From: DATDRQ01 sp035291645
GTDB lineage: Bacteria > Chloroflexota > Anaerolineae > Anaerolineales > UBA4823
Direction: 5' to 3'
Assembly (NCBI GenBank): GCA_035291645.1
Contig: DATDRQ010000129.1
Coordinates: 1 to 17,672 of the forward strand
DNA length: 17,672 nt
Both the position numbers and the translations under genes were made by a program. The notes under the pieces were generated by a model that had not been told where the DNA came from, searched no databases, and saw nothing but the letters and a program-made list of their open reading frames with translations. Position 1 is the stretch's first letter. Each line of letters begins with the position of its first letter. Of the stretch, positions 6,455 through 13,849 are shown one piece after another.

Positions 6455-6486
6455 AGAGCAGGGGCGCCTGGCGGCGCCCCTGCTCT
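6455..6486 (+). promoter_or_regulatory. Strong stem-loop after the binding-protein gene
   Basis: A perfect 14-bp stem (AGAGCAGGGGCGCC at 6455-6468, GGCGCCCCTGCTCT at 6473-6486) with a TGGC loop lies 17 bases after the stop. No T tract follows, so it is not a classic intrinsic terminator. Such hairpins behind a binding-protein gene are known (for example malE) to protect the 3' end of the abundant upstream message or to cut read-through partially, giving more binding protein than membrane components. That role is inferred here. Confidence 0.7.
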
Positions 6487-6561
6487 AACGATGAAGGCGT
6501 GCATACGGAAGTGTCCATCCCTTCTACCTGGCAGACCAATTTATTGTTACCAGTCACCCTC

Positions 6562-6652
6562 AGCCCTTCGGTCCCTCAGGATAAACTCCGCGAAGGATCT
6601 ATGAATCTCCGCAGAGATGCTTCGCGGAGCTTGCCCTGAGCATCGAAGGGCT
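6562..6652. repeat. REP/MITE-like palindromic intergenic element
   Basis: A 91-bp imperfect palindrome. Outer arms AGCCCTTCG (6562-6570) and CGAAGGGCT (6644-6652) pair perfectly; CTCAGG (6575-6580) pairs with CCTGAG (6635-6640); CTCCGCGAAG (6586-6595) pairs with CTTCGCGGAG (6620-6629); and the apex is ATCTC, CGCA, GAGAT (6605-6618). It ends 30 bp before the SDR start. Strings such as GCTTCGCGGAG and CCCTGAGCATCGAAGGG resemble dispersed intergenic palindromes that I recall from Chloroflexota genomes. It has no coding capacity, and only one copy is present in the window. Confidence 0.65.
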
Positions 6653-6682
6653 CTGCAAGACAAATCGAAGGACGGAGGCGCC

Positions 6683-7444
6683 ATGAGATTCGAGGACAAA
6701 GTCATCGCCGTAACCGGCGCAGGCACCGGCATCGGACTGGCTGCCGCGCTGGCCTTCGGACGGGAGGGCGGCAAAGTCGCCGTGGTCGACCACAACCCCG
6801 AGCTCGGGGAAGCAGCTGCCCTGGAATTGGAGCAGTGCAATTGTGAGGTGGCATTCATCCAGGCCGATGTCTCCGATCAGCAGGCTGTCGACCGCATGAT
6901 CGCTGCGATCAAAACCACCTGGGGCCGCCTGGACGTCTTCGTCAACAACGCCGGTATCTACATCCAGGGCGATGCCACCCAGACTGCCCCGGAAGATTGG
7001 CAGCGCATCCTGGCCGTCAACCTGACCGGCGCCTTCCTGTGCATCCGGGCAGCCGTACCCCTGTTGCTCTCGAGCGGAGGCGGGGTGATCGTCAACGTGG
7101 CCTCCGAAGCCGGGCTGGTCGGCATCGCCGGGCAGGTCGCCTATAACGTCTCCAAGGCCGGCCTGATCGGGTTGACGCGCAGCTGCGCCGTCGATCTGGC
7201 AGCCCGCGGCATCCGCGTGAACGCCGTCTGTCCCGGCACGACCGAGACTCCCCTGGTCCAGGCCGCCCTGCAGCGCGCCGCCGACCCGGCTGCGGCCCGC
7301 TACCGCCTGGAGTCCTCCCGCCCACTGAACCGCCTCGGCCGCCCGGAGGAGATCGCCTCCGCTATCCTGTACATGGCCTGCGACGAAGCCGGGTACGCCA
7401 CGGGCTCGATCCTGAGCATCGACGGGGGCTACACCACCCAATAA
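6683..7444 (+). CDS. NAD(H)-dependent short-chain dehydrogenase/reductase
   Basis: A 253-residue classical SDR, expected to oxidise or reduce a hydroxyl/keto group of a sugar, polyol or sugar acid. Visible motifs are the cofactor loop TGAGTGIG (11-18), Asp36 after the second strand (favouring NAD over NADP), ADVSD (61-65), NNAG (88-91), Asn113, and the catalytic triad Ser141, Tyr154, Lys158 (YNVSK). The PG motif (184-185) and the C-terminal SIDGGYTT are also standard. Start ATG 6683 is chosen because of the RBS GGAGG at 6674-6678; the frame runs upstream into the palindromic repeat, which is spurious. It lies unusually between the binding-protein gene and the ATPase gene of the same transporter, which ties it to metabolism of the imported compound. 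The substrate cannot be told from sequence. Confidence 0.92.
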   Translation: MRFEDKVIAVTGAGTGIGLAAALAFGREGGKVAVVDHNPELGEAAALELEQCNCEVAFIQADVSDQQAVDRMIAAIKTTWGRLDVFVNNAGIYIQGDATQTAPEDWQRILAVNLTGAFLCIRAAVPLLLSSGGGVIVNVASEAGLVGIAGQVAYNVSKAGLIGLTRSCAVDLAARGIRVNAVCPGTTETPLVQAALQRAADPAAARYRLESSRPLNRLGRPEEIASAILYMACDEAGYATGSILSIDGGYTTQ

Positions 7445-7466
7445 AATCTATTCAAGCGAGCGTGGA

Positions 7467-8960
7467 ATGACAGCGACGGCTGAGAGACGCCCACTCCTGC
7501 GCATGGAGCAAATCGATAAGAATTTCCCCGGCGTGCACGCTCTGGATCACGTGGACTTCGACTTGCACGCGGGAGAGGTGCACGTCCTGTTGGGTGAGAA
7601 CGGGGCCGGAAAATCCACCCTGGTGAAGATCATCAGCGGATCCCTGCCGCGCGATTCCGGCCGTATCTTCATCGACGGGCACGAGATCGACGGCTTGAAT
7701 CCCGAGCTGAGCAAGCAGCTGGGGATCGGCATGGTCTACCAGGAGTTGAGCCTCGTGCCGGCCTTGAGCGTGGCAGAGAACATCTTCCTCGGCCAGCTGC
7801 CCCATAACCGGCTGGGCGTCGTCGATTGGCCGGAAATACACGCCAAAGCCAGGGAGAGCCTGGCGATCCTGGGTGTGGAGATCGATCCACAGCAAGAAGT
7901 GCGCAATCTCAACGTCGGCGAACAGCAATTGACAGAGATCGCCCGCGTGCTGACCAAGAACCCCAAAATACTGCTTCTGGATGAACCCACCTCCGCACTT
8001 TCCGATACCGAACGGGAGCGCCTGTTCGAGATCATCGGGCGCCTGCGCGAGCGCGGGGTCGGCATTATTTATATCTCTCACCACCTGGCCGAGGTGCCGC
8101 TGGTCGGGCAACGCGTGACGGTGCTCAGGGACGGCAGGTCAATCGGCACCCTGCCGGTCGATCAGGCCGACCGGGACACCTTGATCGGCATGATGGTCGG
8201 GCGCCAGCTGGCCGAGCAGTACCCGAAGGTAGCCGCGCTTGTGGGGGAAACCGCTTTACGTGTGGAGGACCTGACCGTCCTGGATCAGCTGCACGGCCTG
8301 TCCTGCGAAGTCCACCAGGGCGAGATCCTGGGCATCTTTGGGCTGATGGGCGCCGGTCAGGCCGAATTCGCCCGCGCCCTGTTCGGTCTGCTGCCTATCG
8401 CCGGCGGGCAGGTCTATATAAACCACCAGCCGGTACACATCCACCATCCTGCCGACGCCATAAAACATGGCCTGGGTCTGCTCACACGCGACCGCCGGGA
8501 GGGCCTGGTGCCGCTGCTCTCCATCCCCCCCAACATCACCCTGGCCGGCTTGAGCCAAACGCCATTTTATAAACGGATGAGCTTGCGGTCCGAAACCGAA
8601 ACCGCCCAGGAATACATCGAAGATCTGCACATCGTGCCTCCCTCCATAGAACGGCCGGTCATGTACCTGAGCGGCGGCAACCAGCAGAAGGTCGTGCTTG
8701 CCCGCTGGTTGTTCAGTGAATCCAAGATCCTGATCTTCGATGAGCCAACCCGTGGTATCGACGTCGGCGCCAAGGCAGAAGTCTTCGCCTTGATGAACCG
8801 CCTGACCCAGCGAGGCGCAGCAATTATCATGATTTCGTCCGAGATGCCAGAAATCCTGGCCATGGCCGACCGCATCCTGGTCATGCGCGCCGGACGGTTT
8901 ACCGCCGAATTTCAGACCGGCGAAGCCACTCAGGAAAAACTCTTGCAAAGCGCCAGCTAG
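7467..8960 (+). CDS. Sugar ABC transporter ATP-binding protein (RbsA/MglA-type, two NBDs)
   Basis: A 497-residue fused double nucleotide-binding subunit that powers monosaccharide import at the cytoplasmic face. NBD1 has Walker A GENGAGKST (43-51), Q-loop YQE (91-93), a signature in the variant form LNVGEQQ (148-154), Walker B ILLLDEP (168-174) and the H-loop His205 (SHH). NBD2 has a degenerate Walker A (GLMGAGQ, 292-298, lacking the Lys-Ser/Thr), LSGGNQQK (401-408) and Walker B ILIFDEP (421-427). This asymmetry is normal for RbsA/MglA/XylG proteins and places the importer in the CUT2 group, which carries single monosaccharides or related compounds. The start at 7467 follows a weak GTGGA, 22 bp after the SDR stop. 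Only 14 bases separate its stop from the permease start. Confidence 0.95.
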   Translation: MTATAERRPLLRMEQIDKNFPGVHALDHVDFDLHAGEVHVLLGENGAGKSTLVKIISGSLPRDSGRIFIDGHEIDGLNPELSKQLGIGMVYQELSLVPALSVAENIFLGQLPHNRLGVVDWPEIHAKARESLAILGVEIDPQQEVRNLNVGEQQLTEIARVLTKNPKILLLDEPTSALSDTERERLFEIIGRLRERGVGIIYISHHLAEVPLVGQRVTVLRDGRSIGTLPVDQADRDTLIGMMVGRQLAEQYPKVAALVGETALRVEDLTVLDQLHGLSCEVHQGEILGIFGLMGAGQAEFARALFGLLPIAGGQVYINHQPVHIHHPADAIKHGLGLLTRDRREGLVPLLSIPPNITLAGLSQTPFYKRMSLRSETETAQEYIEDLHIVPPSIERPVMYLSGGNQQKVVLARWLFSESKILIFDEPTRGIDVGAKAEVFALMNRLTQRGAAIIMISSEMPEILAMADRILVMRAGRFTAEFQTGEATQEKLLQSAS

Positions 8961-8964
8961 GTGT

Positions 8965-8970
8965 GGAGGA
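8965..8970 (+). promoter_or_regulatory. Ribosome binding site fixing the GTG start of the permease
   Basis: GGAGGA lies four bases before GTG 8975. An in-frame GTG at 8963 would place this site inside the coding region, so 8975 is the better start. Confidence 0.75.
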
Positions 8971-8974
8971 TATA

Positions 8975-10063
8975 GTGATTCAACCGCCCGACGCCAATCC
9001 AGAAACGACTCAGACCGGCCCGACCATTACACCAGCTGGCCGAACGCAAGACGTAGGGCGCACTGCGCGTGAGATCATCACGCGCGCGGGTCCACTGATC
9101 GCGTTGATCCTGCTCTCGATCTATTTATCTCTCGCCACGCCGTACTTCCTTTCGGTCAGCAACCTGACCAACGTCGTCCGGCAATCCTCGATCACTGCCA
9201 TCCTGGCGGTGGGGCAGACGCTGGTGATCATCTCCTCGGGCATCGATCTGTCGGTCGGTGCGATCGCCGCGCTCTCCTCGTGCGTGGCGGCAGTCCTGAT
9301 GACCCAACAGATCCATGTCGGCGGAGCGACCATCGGGCCGGTCAACTTCTGGATGGGGCTGCCGATCGCCCTGCTGGTCGGCCTGCTGGCGGGCGCCTTC
9401 AACGGATTCATCATCACCCGGGCGCGCATCCCCGATTTCATCGCCACCCTGGGCACGCTGGCGATCTTCCGCGGCGTTGCCTTGCTGATTACTGATGGGT
9501 TGCCGATCCCTTCTCACCTGACTGCTACCGAATTAAAGGGCTACCTGCCTGCGGAGATGATCTGGATGGGCAGCGAGGACCTGCTGGGCATCCCGGTCGC
9601 CGGCTGGATCGCCCTCCTGGTCGTGGTGATCGGTTGGTTCATCCTGCGCTATACCTCCCTCGGGCGATCGGTCTACGCCGTCGGCGGCAACCGGGAGGCG
9701 GCGCGCGTCTCGGGCATCAACATCGACCGCACCAAGCTGATCGTGTATGCCATCAGCGGCATCACCGCCGCCATCGGCGGCTTCGTGCTGGCCGGGCGGC
9801 TGAACTCAGCCAACGCCCTGATGGCCGAAGAAGAGAACCTGCGCTCGATCGCGGCGGTCGTGATTGGCGGCTCGAACCTGTTCGGCGGAGAGGGAGGCGT
9901 GTTTGGTTCGCTGATCGGCGCCCTGATCATGGGCGTGCTCGGCAACGGCATGAACCTGTTGAACTTGAGCGCATTCTGGCAGCGCATCATCCAGGGCGTG
10001 GTCATCATCCTGGTCGTGGTCTTCGACCAGTGGCGTCGTCGCCGGTTCATCCTCAGGCGCTAA
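8975..10063 (+). CDS. Sugar ABC transporter permease (RbsC-type, CUT2)
   Basis: A 362-residue integral membrane permease, forming a homodimeric channel for the importer. After a Pro/Thr-rich cytoplasmic tail of about 35 residues come about eight to ten hydrophobic segments. The RbsC family block SSITAILAVGQTLVIISSGIDLSVG is clear, as are NREAARVSGINI (a cytoplasmic loop facing the ATPase) and IAAVVIGGSNLFGGEGGVFGSLIGALIMG near the end. The tail ends in Arg-rich DQWRRRRFILRR, on the inside by the positive-inside rule. It uses a GTG start selected by the GGAGGA site at 8965-8970. It is co-transcribed with the ATPase gene upstream and the sugar kinase gene 19 bp downstream, a usual arrangement for pentose, hexose or polyol uptake. 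Confidence 0.94.
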   Translation: MIQPPDANPETTQTGPTITPAGRTQDVGRTAREIITRAGPLIALILLSIYLSLATPYFLSVSNLTNVVRQSSITAILAVGQTLVIISSGIDLSVGAIAALSSCVAAVLMTQQIHVGGATIGPVNFWMGLPIALLVGLLAGAFNGFIITRARIPDFIATLGTLAIFRGVALLITDGLPIPSHLTATELKGYLPAEMIWMGSEDLLGIPVAGWIALLVVVIGWFILRYTSLGRSVYAVGGNREAARVSGINIDRTKLIVYAISGITAAIGGFVLAGRLNSANALMAEEENLRSIAAVVIGGSNLFGGEGGVFGSLIGALIMGVLGNGMNLLNLSAFWQRIIQGVVIILVVVFDQWRRRRFILRR

Positions 10064-10082
10064 TCTCCGCAGGAGGCAAGGC

Positions 10083-11630
10083 ATGGCAGCCCAAAAATAC
10101 CTGCTCGGAGTCGATCTCGGCACCAGCGCCACCAAGGCCGCCCTGTATCGAAGCGACGGGGCGCAAATCGCCGAGGCCAGCCAGGAAGTGCCTCTGTACT
10201 ATCCCAGGCCGGGTGTGGTCGAACAGGAGAACGACGACTTCTACACGTCGGCCGCCCGCACCGTCCGGGAATGCCTGAGCCAGGCCGGGATCGACCCGCG
10301 CCAGGTGGCGGGCATTGCCTTCGACAGCCAGATGGCCGGGATCGGCTCGATCGACGAAGATTTCCGCCCCGCCACGCGCTTCGACTCCTGGCTGGACATG
10401 CGCTGCCAGCCGTACATCGAATATGCCAACGACAAAGCCGGCGACCTGGTCACCCGCCTGACGGGCTGCCCGCCAACCTGCGACCACGGGCCGAAGATGC
10501 TGTGGTGGAAGAACGAGCAGCCGCAGGACTACGCCCGCATCGCCAAATTCGTCACCCCGGCCGGCTACGTGGCCGGGAGCATGGCCGGGCTGAAGGCAGA
10601 CCGGGCCTTCATGGATTACACCTTCATCCACTTCTCCGGCTTCAGCGACGCCCGGACCGGGACCTGGTCGCAGGAGCTGTGCAATGTACTCAGCATGGAC
10701 ATCGAGAAGCTGCCGCAGATCGTCGAGCCGTGGCAGGTGATCGGCGAGGTGAGCGCGCCGGCTGCCCGGGATTTCGGCCTGGCGCCCGGCACGCCGGTCG
10801 CCGCCGGCTGCGGGGACACCGCCGCCAACGCCCTGGGGGCCGGCATCGTACGGGCCGGTATGCTGCTCGACGTGGCCGGGACGGCTTCTGTTTTGGCCGG
10901 CTGCACCGACCGGTTCGCCGCCGACGAAAAACAGCGCGCCCTGCTGACCATGCGCTCGGTGATCCCGGGCCTGTGGAACCCGCTGGCCTACATCGCCGGG
11001 GGCGGCATCGCATTACGCTGGTTCCGCGACCAGTTTTACAACACAAGGCGCGGCCAGCCGCTGCCCCTCGAGTCAGACCTGTATGATGAGATGACATCCG
11101 CCGCGGTGCAGGTCCCCCCTGGTTGTGACGGGCTGTTCTTCTCGCCGCACCTGGGCGGGCGGATCTGCCCGGCGGACCCGCAGATGCGCGGCGCCTGGGT
11201 GGGCTTTTCCTTCGGCCATACCCAGGCGCATTTCTTCCGGGCGGTGCTGGAGAGCGTCGCCTTCGAGTACGCCTACTACCTGGGCATCCTGAAGGACCTG
11301 ATCCCCGGCCTGCAGCTGATCGAGGCGCGTGTGGTAGGCGGCGGGGCGCGCAGCCAGGTCTGGAACCAGATCAAGGCCGACGTGCTGGATGTCCCCTACC
11401 AGCCGCTGAAACGGTCCGAGTTCGGCACCTGGGGCGCGGCGCTGATCGCCGGGCACGCCGTCGGCCTGTTCCCCGACCTGGCCGAGAAAGCTGCCCGCTC
11501 GGCGGAGTCGCAAAGCGCGCCGGTCACGCCGCGCCCAGACCTGCACTTGCGTTATGAGCCGTTCGTCGAAAAATACATCGGCTGGCAGGAGGTCTTCAGC
11601 CGGTCATTCCGCAGCCTGGCTGATGCATGA
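10083..11630 (+). CDS. FGGY-family carbohydrate kinase (xylulokinase-like)
   Basis: A 515-residue ATP-dependent sugar kinase of the hexokinase/actin fold. The N-terminal phosphate-1 motif is GVDLGTSATKAALY (residues 9-22). The sugar-binding DSQMAGIG is at 81-88 and RFDSWLDMR at 99-107. The catalytic Asp is Asp245 in GCGDTAANALGAG, and the adenine/phosphate motif is DVAGTASVL (263-271). A late GGGARSQVWNQIKADVL block is the family's adenosine motif. The domain order and length suit xylulose/ribulose/erythritol-type kinases. The active-site neighbourhood is xylulokinase-like but not close enough to name a substrate; a ketose or polyol is likely. RBS AGGAGG is at 10070-10075. In context it would trap the imported or epimerised sugar as a phosphate. 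Confidence 0.92.
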   Translation: MAAQKYLLGVDLGTSATKAALYRSDGAQIAEASQEVPLYYPRPGVVEQENDDFYTSAARTVRECLSQAGIDPRQVAGIAFDSQMAGIGSIDEDFRPATRFDSWLDMRCQPYIEYANDKAGDLVTRLTGCPPTCDHGPKMLWWKNEQPQDYARIAKFVTPAGYVAGSMAGLKADRAFMDYTFIHFSGFSDARTGTWSQELCNVLSMDIEKLPQIVEPWQVIGEVSAPAARDFGLAPGTPVAAGCGDTAANALGAGIVRAGMLLDVAGTASVLAGCTDRFAADEKQRALLTMRSVIPGLWNPLAYIAGGGIALRWFRDQFYNTRRGQPLPLESDLYDEMTSAAVQVPPGCDGLFFSPHLGGRICPADPQMRGAWVGFSFGHTQAHFFRAVLESVAFEYAYYLGILKDLIPGLQLIEARVVGGGARSQVWNQIKADVLDVPYQPLKRSEFGTWGAALIAGHAVGLFPDLAEKAARSAESQSAPVTPRPDLHLRYEPFVEKYIGWQEVFSRSFRSLADA

Positions 11631-11691
11631 CCAGCCAATTACCCGGTATTCTTTTCCAGGCTGTAGACAGGTCAATAAATGAGGTTTCTGG

Positions 11692-12732
11692 ATGAGTAAA
11701 AACGTTAGGTTTTGCATGATCGGGGCCGGGCGGGCCGGCCGGGTGCACATCAACTCCCTGGTGCGTTACCTGCCGGGCGCTGAGGTGGTTGCATTGGTCG
11801 ACCCGGTTCCCGAAGCGCTGGCTGCGACCGGCGAGGAGTACGGCGTCGCCGGGCGCTTCGCCTCGCTCGAGAAAGCCCTCGAGAAGAGTGAATTCGAGGC
11901 GGTCGTCATCACCACGCCCACCCCGACCCATAAACCGCTGGCAGTCCTGGCGGCTGAACACGAGAAGCACGTCTTCCTGGAGAAGCCAATGGCGCTGAAC
12001 CTCGCGGACTGCGACGCGATTATGGAAGCAGTTCAGCGCAACGGCGTCTTCTTGCAGCTGGGCTTTATGCGCCGCTTCGACCCGGAGTTCAGCGCCGCCG
12101 CTCAACGTATCCAGGCCGGCGAGATCGGCCAGCCGATGATGGTCAAATCCCTGACCCACGGGCCGGGCCTGCCGCCGCCCTGGGCGCGCGACCTGCGCAC
12201 TTCCAACGGCATGCTGGCCGAGGTCAACAGCCACGACTGGGACACCGTGCGCTGGCTGATGGGCTCGAATATCGAGCGCGTCTACGCCGAGGTCGCCAAT
12301 TTCAAAGGCCCGGCTCATAACGTCGATACGCCGGATTTCTACGACAACGTGCTGGTCAACCTGCGCTTCGAGAGCGGCGGGCTGGGCAGCATTTCTGGAG
12401 TATGCCCATGCGGCTATGGCTACGACGCCCGGGTGGAGATCGTCGGGGAACTGGGCATCATGCAGATCGGCGAGCTGCAGGGCCAGGCGGTGGTGGTGTG
12501 CACGAACCGCGACCATGGCCTGGTCACGCCCATCTACCGCACCTGGCCCGAGCGCTTCGCCTGGGGCTACATCAAAGAAATGGAACACTTCGTGCACGCC
12601 ATCCACAGCGGCAGCCCGCCTGTGGTGGGCGGCGAGGACGGCCGGCTGGCGGTCGCCGGGGTTCTGGCCGGCAACCGCTCCTGGCTGGAAGAGCGCCCGG
12701 TGACCCTGCGGGAAATTCTCGATGAATCGTAG
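11692..12732 (+). CDS. Gfo/Idh/MocA-family NAD(P)-dependent oxidoreductase
   Basis: A 346-residue dehydrogenase of the inositol/glucose-fructose oxidoreductase family. The N-terminal Rossmann domain has GAGRAGRVH (11-19), the acidic Asp37 after the second strand (favouring NAD), TTPTPTH (74-80) and the hallmark EKPM (97-100, with catalytic Lys98). The C-terminal sheet domain has MRRFDPEF (126-133) and the substrate motif EVNSHDWDTVRWLMG (177-191). This last block resembles myo-inositol 2-dehydrogenase and scyllo-inositol dehydrogenases, so a cyclitol or a pyranose is a plausible substrate, though the family is broad (also D-apiose and 1,5-anhydrosugar enzymes). A 61-bp gap after the kinase stop contains no clear hairpin. 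RBS GAGG is near 11680. Confidence 0.9.
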   Translation: MSKNVRFCMIGAGRAGRVHINSLVRYLPGAEVVALVDPVPEALAATGEEYGVAGRFASLEKALEKSEFEAVVITTPTPTHKPLAVLAAEHEKHVFLEKPMALNLADCDAIMEAVQRNGVFLQLGFMRRFDPEFSAAAQRIQAGEIGQPMMVKSLTHGPGLPPPWARDLRTSNGMLAEVNSHDWDTVRWLMGSNIERVYAEVANFKGPAHNVDTPDFYDNVLVNLRFESGGLGSISGVCPCGYGYDARVEIVGELGIMQIGELQGQAVVVCTNRDHGLVTPIYRTWPERFAWGYIKEMEHFVHAIHSGSPPVVGGEDGRLAVAGVLAGNRSWLEERPVTLREILDES

Positions 12733-12800
12733 GGGCACGGCAAGATCGGAATAGCCGCGAGGATGTTTTCGATGAGGCCACTCCCCCTCTTGGAGGAAAC

Positions 12801-13844
12801 ATGTTAGCCGCCGTTTATCATGGACCCAACGACTTGCGCCTCGAGCAGGTGCCCATCCCGGAGATCGGCGTGGATGAGGTCTTGTTGAAGGTGCTCAACG
12901 CCAGCATCTGCGGGACCGATGTGCGCATCTATCACGGGGAGCACCGCAAGTACCCGCCCGGCACCGTGCGCATCCCCGGTCACGAGACCGTCGGCGAGGT
13001 CGACAGGATCGGCGAGAATGTGCGCGGCGTCGAGGCCGGGCAGCGCGTCTTCGTGGCTCCCAACACCGGCTGCGGGAACTGCGCGCAGTGCGTCTCGGGC
13101 AATAACAACCTGTGCGCAAATTATCAGGCGATCGGCATCACCATCGACGGCGCCTTCGCCGAGTACGTGCGCATCCCGGCTGCAGCCATCCAACAGGGCA
13201 ACCTGATGCCGATCCGGGCGGAGGTCGACCCGGCGGTGGCGGCGTTGATCGAACCCTTCGCCTGCGTGGTGCGCGGCCAGAACGCCCTGCACATCCAGCC
13301 CGGGGAGGTGGTTTTGATCATGGGCGCCGGGCCGATCGGGATCATGCACCTGCTGCTGGCGCGCCTGCGCGGCGCCGGGCGCGTGCTGGTCAGCGACCTG
13401 GTCGCCGAACGCCTGGTCCAGGCGGTAGAACTGGGCGCCGATCGGGTCATCGATCTGAACCACGATGACCAGGTTCAGGTCCTCCTTCAGGAAAGCCAGG
13501 GGCGCGGGGCAGACGTGGTGATCGTCGCCGCGCCGGCCCACCAGGCCCAGGAGGCCGCCCTGAACCTGGCGGCCTACAGCGGGCGGATCAACTTCTTCGG
13601 CGGCTTGCCCAAGGACCGCCCGACCATCCAGTTCGATTCGAACCTGGTGCACTACAAAGAGCTGCTCGTGACCGGCACCACCGCCTGCAGCACCCAGGAC
13701 TGCCGCCAGGCGGCGGAGATCGTCAATTCCGGGCGGGTGGACCTCACACCTTTGATCAGCGCCCGCTTCCCTCTAAAGGACGCCCTGCAGGCATTCGCAG
13801 AAGCTGAAAACCGCCGGGCGCTCAAGGTGGTCATCGAACCGTAA
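12801..13844 (+). CDS. Zinc-dependent medium-chain alcohol/polyol dehydrogenase
   Basis: A 347-residue MDR dehydrogenase that should oxidise a secondary alcohol of a polyol or cyclitol with NAD. Catalytic zinc ligands are Cys37 (SICGTD), His61-Glu62 (PGHE) and Glu151 (IEPFAC). The structural zinc site has all four Cys: 91, 94, 97 and 105. The Rossmann motif GAGPIG is at 175-180, with acidic Asp199 (VLVSDL) after strand 2, favouring NAD. The pattern fits the sorbitol/threonine/L-idonate dehydrogenase group. RBS GGAGG (12792-12796) sits four bases before the ATG, and four of its bases can pair with CCTC just upstream. The next gene follows after 5 bp. Thermotoga's inositol pathway also pairs an MDR enzyme with a Gfo/Idh/MocA enzyme. 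Confidence 0.92.
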   Translation: MLAAVYHGPNDLRLEQVPIPEIGVDEVLLKVLNASICGTDVRIYHGEHRKYPPGTVRIPGHETVGEVDRIGENVRGVEAGQRVFVAPNTGCGNCAQCVSGNNNLCANYQAIGITIDGAFAEYVRIPAAAIQQGNLMPIRAEVDPAVAALIEPFACVVRGQNALHIQPGEVVLIMGAGPIGIMHLLLARLRGAGRVLVSDLVAERLVQAVELGADRVIDLNHDDQVQVLLQESQGRGADVVIVAAPAHQAQEAALNLAAYSGRINFFGGLPKDRPTIQFDSNLVHYKELLVTGTTACSTQDCRQAAEIVNSGRVDLTPLISARFPLKDALQAFAEAENRRALKVVIEP

Positions 13845-13849
13845 GCACC

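Noticed and set aside
5277..6557. Antisense open frame of 426 codons opposite the second binding protein
   Set aside because: It mirrors a well-supported lipoprotein gene, is rich in Arg, Asp and Gly as expected of the complement of a GC-rich gene, and shows no family motif.
12786..12796. RBS-sequestering hairpin before the MDR gene
   Set aside because: The CCTC/GAGG pairing is only 4 bp with a three-base loop, too weak to claim as a control element.
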